A model generated the notes under the pieces. The model was not told where the DNA came from and did not search any database. It was given only the letters and a program-made list of their open reading frames with translations. From contig JAEXDA010000081.1 of the NCBI GenBank assembly GCA_023401925.1, positions 28,504 to 92,503 on the forward strand: 64,000 nucleotides of DNA. The letters are read 5' to 3'. Below, piece after piece: positions 8,376 through 17,408 of this stretch; positions within the stretch are counted from its first letter, which is position 1, and each line of letters opens with the position of its first letter. The translations under genes were made by a program, and so were the position numbers. Origin of the DNA: Bacillota bacterium (GTDB lineage: Bacteria > Bacillota > UBA4882 > UBA8346).

Positions 8376-10154
8376 TTGAAAATCCCTTTCAAAACCGTAA
8401 CAATCCAAAACAGGTTGTTCATCTCTTATTCACTGGTCATCGCCTTAACTCTAGGACTTGGGGTTACCGCTGTTTATCAATTATCGGTACGGATTATTGA
8501 GAAACAGGTGGGGTTATCGCGATTGGAGGCAATCCGGCAGCTCAGTATTAACCTGGGAAATTTATTTACTGAAATTGAAGCGGTATCTAATTTATATTAT
8601 TTTGATGAAGAGTTGGTGGATATTGTTAAACAGCCGATCCCGGAATCATTATATCAAAAACAGTTGGAAGAGAACAAAGTAAGCTCCAAAATCGCCCAAT
8701 TTAAATATTCTTTTGAAGCGCAGAGCATTCAATATGATGTCATTCTCTGTTCCTTTAGCGGTAAAGAAATGACCTCCTGGGTTAAAGAATGGTATAATTT
8801 TAAATCGATTTTAAAATCGCCCTGGATCAAGGACGTTTATCAAAAAAATGGCCAAGTGCTCTGGGTAGGAACTTATAACGATAAGGCAGGTTATGGGAGC
8901 GACTCTTTCGTATTTACCGCGGCTCGGCTAATGAAGAACTTGTATAACGATAAACCAATCGGCCTTCTGATTCTTAATGTTGAAGAGAACGTGTTGAGTC
9001 GATATTATGAAAAGGCCCAGGGAATCGGGAATACGATTTATATTGTGGACAATCGTGGAGTAATAATCTCTCATAAGGATAAGACACTACTTGATAAAAA
9101 GATGATCCTGCCGGCTCAATTTATGAAAGCCATCGATAACGATAAACAGAACAATTTGATCTTGCGGAAGAACGGTCATCAGATTTTAGTGACTTTTTGC
9201 AAACTCCCCAGAACCAACTGGATAATTGTTGAAGAGATCCCTCTAGCGAAGCTGTTGGCTCCAATTTCTGAAATGGCCTTTTTGACCATAGTTGTTTTTC
9301 TCGCCTGTATCAGCATGGCATTTGTCATTGCTTACTGGGTAGCTCAGAGAATTTCTTTACCTATCAAATCATTATTCAAATTAACCAAAGAAATCGCCAA
9401 AGGGAACCTTATGGTTTCTGCCGCAGTTCAGACTGAAGATGAGATAGGAGAACTTAGTCGGGGGTTTAACCGGATGGTTGTAACCATCAATCAGCTCTTG
9501 GAAAGCATCCGCCAGGAAGAAAAGCTAAAACGCTTGGCTGAACTAGATTTTCTCAAGGCGCAAATTAATCCTCACTTTCTCTATAATACGTTAAACTCCA
9601 TTAAATGTAGCATTTCACTCAATGATAAAGATACTGCTGAAGAAATGATGCTCTCATTTATCCGTCTTCTCAAAAAAATATTCCATCATGAAAATGAATT
9701 CGTAACAGTTCGGGAAGAGATTGATATGATTAAGGATTATATTCAAATTATGTCTTTTCGATATGGCGATAAGTTCGATGTGGTCTATCGGATTCCGGAG
9801 GAAGTTCAAAATTTAAAGATTTTAAAGATGACATTGCAACCAATTATCGAAAACTCCATCTTTCATGGTATCGAACCCAAAAAAGGGCGCGGGTGTATTG
9901 CCGTGGAAGCAAGTGTAGAGAATGATCAGTTAGAATTAGTCATTACCGATGATGGGGTAGGGATGACTTCAGAACAGGCTGCATCGGTATTGTTTCATGA
10001 TGAGCCTGAATTGGAGCGCACCTTCAATAAAGTCGGGATCAAGAATGTCCATGAGCGGATTACTCTTTATTTTGGCAATCAGTATGGCGTCAAGATCTTC
10101 AGTAGTATAGGCATTGGAACCACCGTTGAGGTGAGAATGCCGCTCCAACAATAG
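8376..10154 (+). CDS. Sensor histidine kinase, YesM type
   Basis: A 592-aa membrane sensor. Helix 1 (about 14-36) and helix 2 (about 295-318) flank a large external domain of the dCache type. HAMP follows (ISLPIKSLFKLTKEIAKGN), then a His_kinase domain with the phosphoacceptor His400 in QINPHFLYNTLNSIK, and a HATPase with N-box PIIENSIFHG and DDGVGM. The TTG start follows GAGGAG nine bases upstream. It is followed 16 bp later by its AraC-type partner and then a sugar ABC transporter, so it probably senses an external sugar or its binding protein and switches on the uptake cluster. Confidence 0.92.
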   Translation: MKIPFKTVTIQNRLFISYSLVIALTLGLGVTAVYQLSVRIIEKQVGLSRLEAIRQLSINLGNLFTEIEAVSNLYYFDEELVDIVKQPIPESLYQKQLEENKVSSKIAQFKYSFEAQSIQYDVILCSFSGKEMTSWVKEWYNFKSILKSPWIKDVYQKNGQVLWVGTYNDKAGYGSDSFVFTAARLMKNLYNDKPIGLLILNVEENVLSRYYEKAQGIGNTIYIVDNRGVIISHKDKTLLDKKMILPAQFMKAIDNDKQNNLILRKNGHQILVTFCKLPRTNWIIVEEIPLAKLLAPISEMAFLTIVVFLACISMAFVIAYWVAQRISLPIKSLFKLTKEIAKGNLMVSAAVQTEDEIGELSRGFNRMVVTINQLLESIRQEEKLKRLAELDFLKAQINPHFLYNTLNSIKCSISLNDKDTAEEMMLSFIRLLKKIFHHENEFVTVREEIDMIKDYIQIMSFRYGDKFDVVYRIPEEVQNLKILKMTLQPIIENSIFHGIEPKKGRGCIAVEASVENDQLELVITDDGVGMTSEQAASVLFHDEPELERTFNKVGIKNVHERITLYFGNQYGVKIFSSIGIGTTVEVRMPLQQ

Positions 10155-10169
10155 AAAGGTGGAATATTA

Positions 10170-11657
10170 GTGCGTAAAATCCTTATAGTCGACGACGAAG
10201 TGCCGGTAAGGAAGTGGTTTATCGCCAGTTTGGAGAAATATCGGGACCGTTACCATGTTATCGAAGCGACCAATGGAGAAGACGCTTTAGAGTTATCGCT
10301 CAAAGAACAACCGGATCTGGTTTTCACCGATATTGCGATGCCGGTGATGAATGGGCTGGAGTATTTAAAAGAGCTTCGAAAACATAATCTGGATATTGAG
10401 GTAGTGATTTTAACCTGCTATGAACAGTTTGAGTATGCCAGGCAGGCTTTGGAACATGACGCTTATGCTTATCTCCTCAAAGCCGAGCTAAAACAGGACG
10501 ATTTATTTGATTTCTTGCAACAATTTGAAGTAAATATTGCCCAAAAGAATTATCAAAAGAATGCGGTGCAGTCATTTAATATTCACGAGATTCGTTCGTT
10601 TTTGCATGAGGTTTATGAACTGGAAATTATGGATCCAAAACAACTGGAGAGCGTTTTCCGGCGGTTTGGATTATCGCTTGGAAAAAGGCAGCTATTTTGT
10701 ATCGTGGTGAAGGTTCCGGTAGAACAGCCTAGAAAATTGGCTTTAACTACTTTTTTCGATCTCGCTCTGGTTGAGAATCTTGAAGTCCTTAGTTTTGAGC
10801 CTGATTGTTTTATCATAATTGGAAATTTTAAAAACACCCCCAGTCGATTGATTCAACACAATTACCTGCTTCAGGTCGTTCAATCCATTCATTTGGATAC
10901 CGGTTATTCCATCGGAGTCAGTGGTATTTATCTTGAGACCAAAAATTTTCCGACAATCTTACGGGAAGCGATTGTTAATCTAAAACAAGAGTTTTATGAA
11001 GGCAAACCTGGAGTTTATATGGAAGCGCCTCATCCCAGGGATGGCGACTACCGGTTGGAAGCCAAAAGATTATATCAATTCATAATCAAGCGAATAAACG
11101 AGAATAAGTTCATCGAAGCGGAGGAATATATCAACAAATTGTTGGGCTTATTCGAACGGGAGCGGATTGTCGATAAAGACTTGCTGGTTGATGTCTGCCA
11201 AAAAGTGATGCAGGCATTTCAAAACAAGATTTATTGTCTGAACGAGATTGAAGCTCCAGTAACTACTGATTTCGTTTCAAAAATGGAAGAGTTTCAATAT
11301 TTTGAGCAATTAAAAGATTTTATTACTGCTAGAACCAAAGTTCTGGTCGACCAATTAACGCAAAATACCCGTTATTCGCCAGCCATCCGTTACACGCTGG
11401 ATTACATCGCCACTCATTACGCTGAACCGATCTCTCAAACCCAAATCGCTGAACAGGTACATCTTAATCCGGAATATTTTTGCCGGCTTTTTAAAGAAGA
11501 AACCGGGGAGAACTTTAGTGTCTATCTAATGATGTACCGGTTAAAAATAGCGGATGAGCTTCTTAAAACCAAAGATTATAAAATCTATGAAGTGGCGGAG
11601 AAAGTCGGATATCCTAATGCGAGTTATTTTTCGAGAATATACAGACGGTATAAATAG
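10170..11657 (+). CDS. AraC-type response regulator, YesN type
   Basis: A 495-aa response regulator with a receiver domain (phosphoacceptor Asp54 in LVFTDIAMP, acidic DDE at 8-10) and a C-terminal AraC HTH pair (about 395-495, with NPEYFCRLFKEETGENFSVY). The middle part has no clear enzymatic motif, as usual for YesN proteins. The GTG start follows AAAGGTGG. It should be phosphorylated by the kinase just upstream and bind the 34-bp sites at 8227 and 11664. Confidence 0.92.
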   Translation: MRKILIVDDEVPVRKWFIASLEKYRDRYHVIEATNGEDALELSLKEQPDLVFTDIAMPVMNGLEYLKELRKHNLDIEVVILTCYEQFEYARQALEHDAYAYLLKAELKQDDLFDFLQQFEVNIAQKNYQKNAVQSFNIHEIRSFLHEVYELEIMDPKQLESVFRRFGLSLGKRQLFCIVVKVPVEQPRKLALTTFFDLALVENLEVLSFEPDCFIIIGNFKNTPSRLIQHNYLLQVVQSIHLDTGYSIGVSGIYLETKNFPTILREAIVNLKQEFYEGKPGVYMEAPHPRDGDYRLEAKRLYQFIIKRINENKFIEAEEYINKLLGLFERERIVDKDLLVDVCQKVMQAFQNKIYCLNEIEAPVTTDFVSKMEEFQYFEQLKDFITARTKVLVDQLTQNTRYSPAIRYTLDYIATHYAEPISQTQIAEQVHLNPEYFCRLFKEETGENFSVYLMMYRLKIADELLKTKDYKIYEVAEKVGYPNASYFSRIYRRYK

Positions 11658-11663
11658 ACTTGT

Positions 11664-11697
11664 ATATCAAAAAGGGTAAAGAACGGGTCAAAATAGT
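11664..11697 (+). promoter_or_regulatory. 34-bp regulator site, copy 2
   Basis: Matches the site at 8227 at 29 of 34 bases, again with GGTAAA and GGTCAA half-sites 11 bp apart. It lies 66 bp upstream of the binding-protein gene and just after the regulator gene, the usual place for a YesN-type target. Confidence 0.65.
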
Positions 11698-11763
11698 GAA
11701 TGGTGAATTCATGAGTGATATTTTACAATTTATTAAGAAATAGATTGGAAAGGGGAGTTTTTT

Positions 11764-13020
11764 ATGAGAAAAGTTTTTGTAGGATTCCTTGTTGTAGGAT
11801 TATTATTCATGATCGTTTTAAGCACTGGATTGGCTGCCCCAAAAACGGTAAACTTAAAGTTTTGGAGAGCGGGAGTAGAGGGAAATGAGCATGATTATTG
11901 GGTAAAAGCGGTTGAACGATTTAACAAATCTCAAAAAGCAATTCAAGTTGAATATTCTGATGGCAGTTGGAACGATATGCAAACCAAATTGAACATTGCT
12001 TTTGCCTCCGGCTCAGCTCCGGATATTATCGGACATGCTATAAACTCCATCGCCGATAGGGTTAGTAAAGGCCAATATCAAGCAGTGGATGACTTATTCA
12101 ATAAATGGGAAGGCCGGAATGATGTAATCGATTTTTATCAAAAGGCGCCAATATACAATGGAAAGATGTATGGAATCGGCTGGAAAGTTGGAGCGTATTT
12201 ATGGGCTTACCGGAAAGATTATTTTAAAGAAGTCGGTTTAGACCCGGAAAAGCCGCCGCAAAACTGGGATGACCTACTTAAATGCGCAGAAAAACTAACC
12301 ATCCGTGAAGGCGGCAAAGAAAGTCTTGTAAAACGAGCCGGGTTAAGCTTACCCATCGGAGATGACCGCCTGTTTGTGGTGTTATTGAACCAAGCTGGTG
12401 GGAGAATAGAAAATCAAAAAGGTGAACCCGCCTGGAATTCACCGGAAGGGGTTCAAGTATTAAAATTTGTAAATGAAGTCGGGAAGAAAAATATTACCAT
12501 CCCAATCACGCAAGCGAACAATGATGTCCAGGATCAATTTGCCACGGGTAAATCCGCAATGGGAATGGTTTCTTTGCAATGGATCCAGAATATGTTTGAA
12601 CAAGATCCCTCAATGAAGGAAAAAGTCGGGTTTATGATGATTGGGAATAAAAAGAAAGCAGCGTGGGCCGGTTGCGAAATTTTATTTATCTCGAGCACTA
12701 CGAAATACCGGAAAGCAGCTTGGAAGTTTGTTGAATCGGTAATGACGAAACAAGAAGTATGGAATCGATATGAAGGGGCCGGCATTTCCGTAGTCCGGAA
12801 ATCGCTGATGGACAAATTTATTGCTTCCAATCCTTTGATTAATAAAGGATTAATGATGACAGTAGAAAATGGGGTTCAACATGCAAAAGTACCGTGGAGT
12901 TCCTTGTTTGCTCGAAATTATGCTCAACGGATGATGGAAGAAGCGCAGTTAACGGATAAACCTCAGGATCAAATATTAAAATCCTATTATGACAAGATGT
13001 TACAGGAAATTAAGAAATAG
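11764..13020 (+). CDS. Extracellular solute-binding protein, family 1
   Basis: A 418-aa secreted binding protein. Residues 1-25 form a signal peptide ending STGLAAP, without a lipobox cysteine. The mature part has the SBP_bac_1 pattern (VNLKFWRAG, then NIAFASGSAPDIIGH). The ATG follows AAAGGGGAG. It is the sugar receptor for the permeases at 13117 and 14027 and is flanked by a regulator site and a 14-bp hairpin. With the sulfatase downstream, a sulfated or partly desulfated oligosaccharide is a reasonable ligand, but that is inference. Confidence 0.9.
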   Translation: MRKVFVGFLVVGLLFMIVLSTGLAAPKTVNLKFWRAGVEGNEHDYWVKAVERFNKSQKAIQVEYSDGSWNDMQTKLNIAFASGSAPDIIGHAINSIADRVSKGQYQAVDDLFNKWEGRNDVIDFYQKAPIYNGKMYGIGWKVGAYLWAYRKDYFKEVGLDPEKPPQNWDDLLKCAEKLTIREGGKESLVKRAGLSLPIGDDRLFVVLLNQAGGRIENQKGEPAWNSPEGVQVLKFVNEVGKKNITIPITQANNDVQDQFATGKSAMGMVSLQWIQNMFEQDPSMKEKVGFMMIGNKKKAAWAGCEILFISSTTKYRKAAWKFVESVMTKQEVWNRYEGAGISVVRKSLMDKFIASNPLINKGLMMTVENGVQHAKVPWSSLFARNYAQRMMEEAQLTDKPQDQILKSYYDKMLQEIKK

Positions 13021-13043
13021 ATTCTTCGAAAAACCCTTCTTCA

Positions 13044-13078
13044 AACATTGTTCAGGTTAAAATGACCTGAACAATGTT
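13044..13078 (+). terminator. Hairpin between binding protein and permease genes
   Basis: A 14-bp perfect stem (13044-13057 with 13065-13078) around a 7-nt loop, 23 bp after the binding-protein stop and without a long T run. It occupies the same position as the hairpin at 3205 in the other transporter and probably lowers permease expression or protects the binding-protein mRNA. Confidence 0.75.
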
Positions 13079-13116
13079 ATTAAATATTGAGTTATAGTCG
13101 GAAAAGAGGGTCATAA

Positions 13117-14004
13117 ATGTATTTAAAAAGACAAACTGCCAAAAACACCAATGGATATTTGGCGATACTACCGGCTTATTCCATTTATGTGTTATTTGTT
13201 CTCATACCAGCACTTATCACTGTTTATTTTAGCTTTACCAACTATGATCTTTTTAAGCAAGCAAATTTCATCGGTTGGGCAAATTATACACGATTATTTC
13301 ACGATGAACTTTTTTTGAAAGCGTTATGGAACACTACATTATATACTTTAATTTCCTTATTGCCGCCAATCATTATCGGATTGGTTATTGCAGCGGTGTT
13401 AAATCAAAAAATGGTTGGCCGTTCTTTTTTCCGGACCTGTTTTTATCTACCGTATATCCCATCGATGATCTCCATGGCCATGGTTTGGCTTTGGATATAT
13501 GAACCCTCTCAAGGAGTTCTTAATATTATTATGAAATGGTTTGGCCTACCGCCCCAAAACTGGTTGATCAATCCAAAGTTGGCTTTGGGAAGCGTCATTT
13601 TAATGAGTGTCTGGAAAACCATCGGCTATGCCATGATTATTTACCTCGGCGGTTTACAAGAGATTCCTGGTTATATATATGAGGCGGCGAAAATTGACGG
13701 CGCCTCTCCGGTAAAAACGTTTTTCCGGATTACCATTCCCCTCCTTAAGCCGGTAACTTTCTTTCTGGTAGTCACCGGGATGATTAACTGCTTTAATGTT
13801 TTTGATCAAGTGAATATAATGACAAACGGCGGGCCGGTAGACACTACCACTACAGTGGTACATCAGATCTACAATCGGGGTTTTTTCACCTTTGAAATGG
13901 GGTATGCATCAGCAATGGTTGTCATGCTTTTGGTACTCGTGTTTACTACGACCATGCTGAACTTTCGACTGGGAAACCAAGGTTTTGATCAGGAAACGAC
14001 CTAA
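13117..14004 (+). CDS. Sugar ABC transporter permease (MalF/UgpA type)
   Basis: A 295-aa inner-membrane permease with six predicted helices and the ATPase-docking loop EAAKIDGASPVKTFFRITIP. The ATG follows AAAGAGGG. The next gene starts 22 bp after its stop and encodes its partner. It is part of the importer served by the binding protein at 11764; again no dedicated ATPase gene is nearby. Confidence 0.92.
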   Translation: MYLKRQTAKNTNGYLAILPAYSIYVLFVLIPALITVYFSFTNYDLFKQANFIGWANYTRLFHDELFLKALWNTTLYTLISLLPPIIIGLVIAAVLNQKMVGRSFFRTCFYLPYIPSMISMAMVWLWIYEPSQGVLNIIMKWFGLPPQNWLINPKLALGSVILMSVWKTIGYAMIIYLGGLQEIPGYIYEAAKIDGASPVKTFFRITIPLLKPVTFFLVVTGMINCFNVFDQVNIMTNGGPVDTTTTVVHQIYNRGFFTFEMGYASAMVVMLLVLVFTTTMLNFRLGNQGFDQETT

Positions 14005-14026
14005 CGCAAATGAAGGGGAATAAATC

Positions 14027-14932
14027 ATGAATCGTATTTGCATTGAAAAACAAGCACCGTTTTTATTAGAAAACCGTTTCTGTATTCAACCGGTTATTAC
14101 GATACTCGTACTTACTTTCGTATCATTATTGATGATTTTTCCGTTTATTATTATGGTATTGACTTCGTTTAAAACACCTCAGGAGATCAATTCGACAGTT
14201 TTTACTTTTTGGCCCCATGAAATACAGTTTGCCGGCTATTTGAAAATGTTTGAAAGAGGAAATTGGCCAAGATACTTTTTTAATTCAGTCTTTTTGACTA
14301 CGGCTATTACCGGAATCAGCCTCTTAATCAACTCTTTGGCTGGCTATGCTTTTGCCAGAATTGATTTTAAAGGGAGAAATTTTCTATTTATACTTCTCTT
14401 GGTCGGTTTGATGGTCCCAATTCAGGTGGAGGTACTACCGGTTTTTATTATTATCAAAAACATGCCTTTTTTCGGTGGAAACGATATTTTTGGTCATGGA
14501 GGCATGGGACTGGTTGATTCCTACCTTGGGATTATGTTGCCATTGTTATCGGGTGCTTTTGGAGTCTTTTTATGCCGACAGTTTTATATGAGTTTCCCTT
14601 CGGCCCTTGATGAGGCTGCGGAAATCGACGGTTGCAGTTACCTGGGAACCTTTTTTAAAATCTATCTTCCCCAAAGCAAATCGTTACTATTAAGTCTCGG
14701 GATTATTAAAATAACAGCAATCTGGAATGATTACATGTGGACTTTGGTGGCGGTGCGGTCGGATAATATGAAAACCTTGCAACTGGCATTAGCCGGTTTA
14801 AAATCGGAGATTGTTCAATGGGATGTTTTGATGGCCGCAGCAACAGTGGTGGCCCTTCCGGTAATCATCGTATTTTTATTCAATCAAAGGTTATTTACCC
14901 AGGGAGTTGCCACCTCAGGTATAAAAAATTAA
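14027..14932 (+). CDS. Sugar ABC transporter permease (MalG/UgpE type)
   Basis: A 301-aa permease with six predicted helices, an EAA loop reading EAAEIDGCSYLGTFFKIYLP, and a tail ending FTQGVATSGIKN. The ATG follows AAGGGGAA. It completes the heterodimeric channel with the gene before it. The sulfatase gene follows 20 bp later, so uptake and desulfation are probably co-expressed. Confidence 0.92.
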   Translation: MNRICIEKQAPFLLENRFCIQPVITILVLTFVSLLMIFPFIIMVLTSFKTPQEINSTVFTFWPHEIQFAGYLKMFERGNWPRYFFNSVFLTTAITGISLLINSLAGYAFARIDFKGRNFLFILLLVGLMVPIQVEVLPVFIIIKNMPFFGGNDIFGHGGMGLVDSYLGIMLPLLSGAFGVFLCRQFYMSFPSALDEAAEIDGCSYLGTFFKIYLPQSKSLLLSLGIIKITAIWNDYMWTLVAVRSDNMKTLQLALAGLKSEIVQWDVLMAAATVVALPVIIVFLFNQRLFTQGVATSGIKN

Positions 14933-14951
14933 TCATAGGAGAAAAGAAAAA

Positions 14952-16418
14952 ATGAATACTGCAAAAAAACCAAATATACTTTGGATTTGTACAGACCAAC
15001 AGAGATTCGACTCATTAAATTCAAGCGGTAATAAATTTGTTGAAACACTCAATATCGATAGAATCGCTCAAAATGGTGTCTTCTTTGAAAATGCCTATTG
15101 CAACAGTCCGACATGTGCACCCAGCCGGGCAAGCTTTTTGACAAGCCGGTATACTCGAACTTGCAGACTGCGGGAAAACGGGCAGAAGATCCCCCAGGAG
15201 GAAAAACTGGTTACGAAAATGCTTCAGGAAAACGGGTATGTTTGTGGTTTATCCGGAAAATTGCACCTTGCCCCTAATAATCCGATGGTCTGCAAAGCTA
15301 TGGAAGAGCGCGTAGATGACGGATACTCTGTTTTCCACTGGTCACACGGCGCGCATAAAGGATGGCAAAATCAGGAATATTTCCAATGGCTAAGAGAAAA
15401 AGGGAAAAGGTTTAAAACCGATCATGTTGAAGGGACCACCGAGGTGGACTATGGTATGGATGAGGAAGACCATCAGACTACCTGGTGTGTACAAAAAGCT
15501 ATTAACTTTATAGAAGCTACAAAAGAGGACGGGTATCCATGGGAGTTCTCAATTAATTTGTTCGACCCGCACCATCCCTTCGATCCGCCGAAAAAATATT
15601 TAGAAAAATATCAAAAAATGTTGGAAAAGATTCCTCTTCCAAATTATAAGCAGGGAGAATTGGAAGATAAACCGATATTCCAAAAGATGGACCATAAGGC
15701 AGCATACAATAACCACGATTCGGAAAACGCAAAGTATGATTACGATGGTATGTCCGACTATGAGCACAGGCTGGTAAGAGCAGCGTATTGGGCGATGATA
15801 GACCTTATCGACAAACAGGTTGGAAGACTCTTGGAGTGTCTGGAGAGGACAGGGCAACTGGATAATACCATCATCATTTTCATGTCCGATCATGGTGAAA
15901 TGTTGGGGGATCACGGAATTTACTTGAAAGGGCCTTACTTTTATGAACCTATGGTAAAGGTGCCTTTGATTATATCATGGCCGGGAGGAAATATAAAAAA
16001 GGGACTTAGGAGTAAAGCGCTTGTGGAATTACTGGATTTAACTCCGACATTGCTTGAAATGCTTGAGATTCCTAGATATCCCGGGATGCAGGGTAAGTCC
16101 TTCTTGAAGATTCTGACTGGCGAGAGTGACCCGGGCTTTCATCGGGACAGTATTTTTTGTGAATATCTCAATTCGATGAACTGGCATAAAGATCCACCAG
16201 CCTATGGAAGTATGGTTACCGATGGTAAGTTCAAGCTGGTCAAAATGCATTCCACTGGAGAAGGCGAGCTGTACGATTTGGTGAAAGATCCAACGGAGAC
16301 AAATAATCTCTGGAAGGATGAAGGCTATAAAGATGTGAAGCTGAAAATGTTGGATTTACTTTGTGACAGAATGTGCTTCACGATGGATCCGCTACCTGTA
16401 AGACAAGCTCCCTGGTGA
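14952..16418 (+). CDS. Sulfatase, Cys-type
   Basis: A 488-aa type I sulfatase. The catalytic motif CxPSR is present as CAPSR with Cys56, which must be converted to formylglycine. Metal ligands are visible in ICTDQQR near residue 16 and MSDHGEMLGDHG in the C-terminal half. There is no signal peptide, so it should act in the cytoplasm on imported sulfated sugars. The Cys form fits an anaerobe using a radical SAM maturase (anSME), but no such gene is in this window. It is the last gene of the YesMN-transporter operon and starts after ATAGGAG. Confidence 0.93.
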   Translation: MNTAKKPNILWICTDQQRFDSLNSSGNKFVETLNIDRIAQNGVFFENAYCNSPTCAPSRASFLTSRYTRTCRLRENGQKIPQEEKLVTKMLQENGYVCGLSGKLHLAPNNPMVCKAMEERVDDGYSVFHWSHGAHKGWQNQEYFQWLREKGKRFKTDHVEGTTEVDYGMDEEDHQTTWCVQKAINFIEATKEDGYPWEFSINLFDPHHPFDPPKKYLEKYQKMLEKIPLPNYKQGELEDKPIFQKMDHKAAYNNHDSENAKYDYDGMSDYEHRLVRAAYWAMIDLIDKQVGRLLECLERTGQLDNTIIIFMSDHGEMLGDHGIYLKGPYFYEPMVKVPLIISWPGGNIKKGLRSKALVELLDLTPTLLEMLEIPRYPGMQGKSFLKILTGESDPGFHRDSIFCEYLNSMNWHKDPPAYGSMVTDGKFKLVKMHSTGEGELYDLVKDPTETNNLWKDEGYKDVKLKMLDLLCDRMCFTMDPLPVRQAPW

Positions 16419-16435
16419 AAATAAGTTTGGTTTTT

Positions 16436-16625
16436 CCGGTTCTTAGTAACCGCCATTGAATGTTGGGCATATATTATCATTGAAGGTTAGCCGAGAGCAA
16501 AACTCTTTGCTCAATAAAATTCTTTGAAGTGAGTGTTGTTTGATGAGTGTTGCCGAATTTTAACCAATCCGACTTTTATTTGGCGAATCGTTTAAGTGAA
16601 AATGTTGTCACAGAGAAACTAGTTT
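16436..16625 (+). pseudogene. Decayed duplicate of the feoA leader and feoA start
   Basis: This stretch aligns with the region before and at the start of the intact feoA 547 bp downstream. It shares GCCGAGAGCAAAACTCTT, the spacing to the start and the first codons. The copy reads ATG at 16543 (MSVAEF), then hits TAA at 16561; scattered similarity continues to about 16625. It appears to be the remains of a second feo locus. Confidence 0.65.
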
Positions 16626-16760
16626 CGAAACTGCCTTTTTGATCCCCTCTAAAGTGGTGGAGGGAATCAGGAAAAACTCAAGGGTACTCGGTGGTTTTGA
16701 AGTTTAAGGTGTGTGGTAAGCGTGCTGAGCATAAAAAAAATCAATTTACGGATATTACGT

Positions 16761-16868
16761 ATGATGTCGTTGGGGGCATTTTTAGTCCTCTTTATAAAAT
16801 ACCTTGTCATCACTATCCCCTGTCTGGTTGCAACTGCTGTCATTACTCGGTTTTTGTATCCGAAATAA
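16761..16868 (+). other. Short hydrophobic reading frame, possible feo remnant
   Basis: Thirty-five codons starting MMSLGAFLVLF and ending TRFLYPK form one likely membrane helix. No ribosome binding site is visible. It lies between the decayed feoA copy and a terminator that resembles the one after the intact feoB, so it may be the 3' end of the lost membrane gene of the duplicate. A small membrane protein is the alternative. Confidence 0.25.
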
Positions 16869-16928
16869 TCCAAGGATAAGTTCAAAAGAGCATGACATAC
16901 CGGAAAGAAGAGTAGTTTGGCGATTTAG

Positions 16929-16968
16929 AAACGGTTGGAGAAATTAATTCTCCAACCGTTTACTTTTT
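16929..16968 (+). terminator. Intrinsic terminator
   Basis: A 14-bp perfect stem (16929-16942 with 16948-16961) followed by ACTTTTTTG. The stem sequence resembles that of the hairpin after feoB at 19689, supporting duplication of the whole feo unit. Confidence 0.85.
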
Positions 16969-17034
16969 TGAACTATATTATCCGGTTTTCAGTAACCATC
17001 TCTGAATGATGTTCATATATTATCACTGAGGTTA

Positions 17035-17055
17035 GCCGAGAGCAAAACTCTTGGC
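17035..17055 (+). promoter_or_regulatory. Conserved hairpin upstream of feoA
   Basis: GCCGAGAG and CTCTTGGC pair through eight positions (one G-U) around a CAAAA loop, 35 bp before the feoA start. The 5' arm, loop and first part of the 3' arm are kept in the decayed copy at 16436-16625. It may be a control element in the feo mRNA leader. Confidence 0.45.
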
Positions 17056-17089
17056 GAAAATAAAATTTTTTTGAAGGGAGCACTATTCG

Positions 17090-17329
17090 ATGAGTATCGC
17101 CGAATTTGAATTATCTTGCCTTCCGATTGGAAGAATCGCTGAAGTGATGGATGTGAGCGCGGAGGGAGCAACCCGTAACCGCCTTTTGGATTTGGGTTTG
17201 GTTCCTTCAACTATTGTAGAAGCGATTCGTAAAAGTCCAATCGGGGACCCGGTAGCCTATAAGATCCGAGGGGCTATTATTGCCTTGCGCTCAGAAGAAA
17301 GCCGTCAAATAAAAGTACGTTCAATTTAA
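17090..17329 (+). CDS. feoA: FeoA, ferrous iron transport accessory protein
   Basis: A 79-aa SH3-like FeoA domain protein. Typical features are the RNRLLDLGLVPSTIVEAIRKSP middle section and the GDPVAYKIRGAIIALRSEE end. FeoA proteins assist the FeoB Fe(II) permease at the membrane. The ATG follows AAGGGAG. It is the first gene of feoA-feoB(GTPase)-feoB(membrane). A decayed duplicate of its start lies 547 bp upstream. Confidence 0.93.
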   Translation: MSIAEFELSCLPIGRIAEVMDVSAEGATRNRLLDLGLVPSTIVEAIRKSPIGDPVAYKIRGAIIALRSEESRQIKVRSI

Positions 17330-17408
17330 CGAATAAATTTACTTTGCAACTGCCGGAGTGAGAGCTTGGCTTGGCTAGTTGCGGCAAAATAAAGAAGGAG
17401 GTTTTGGG

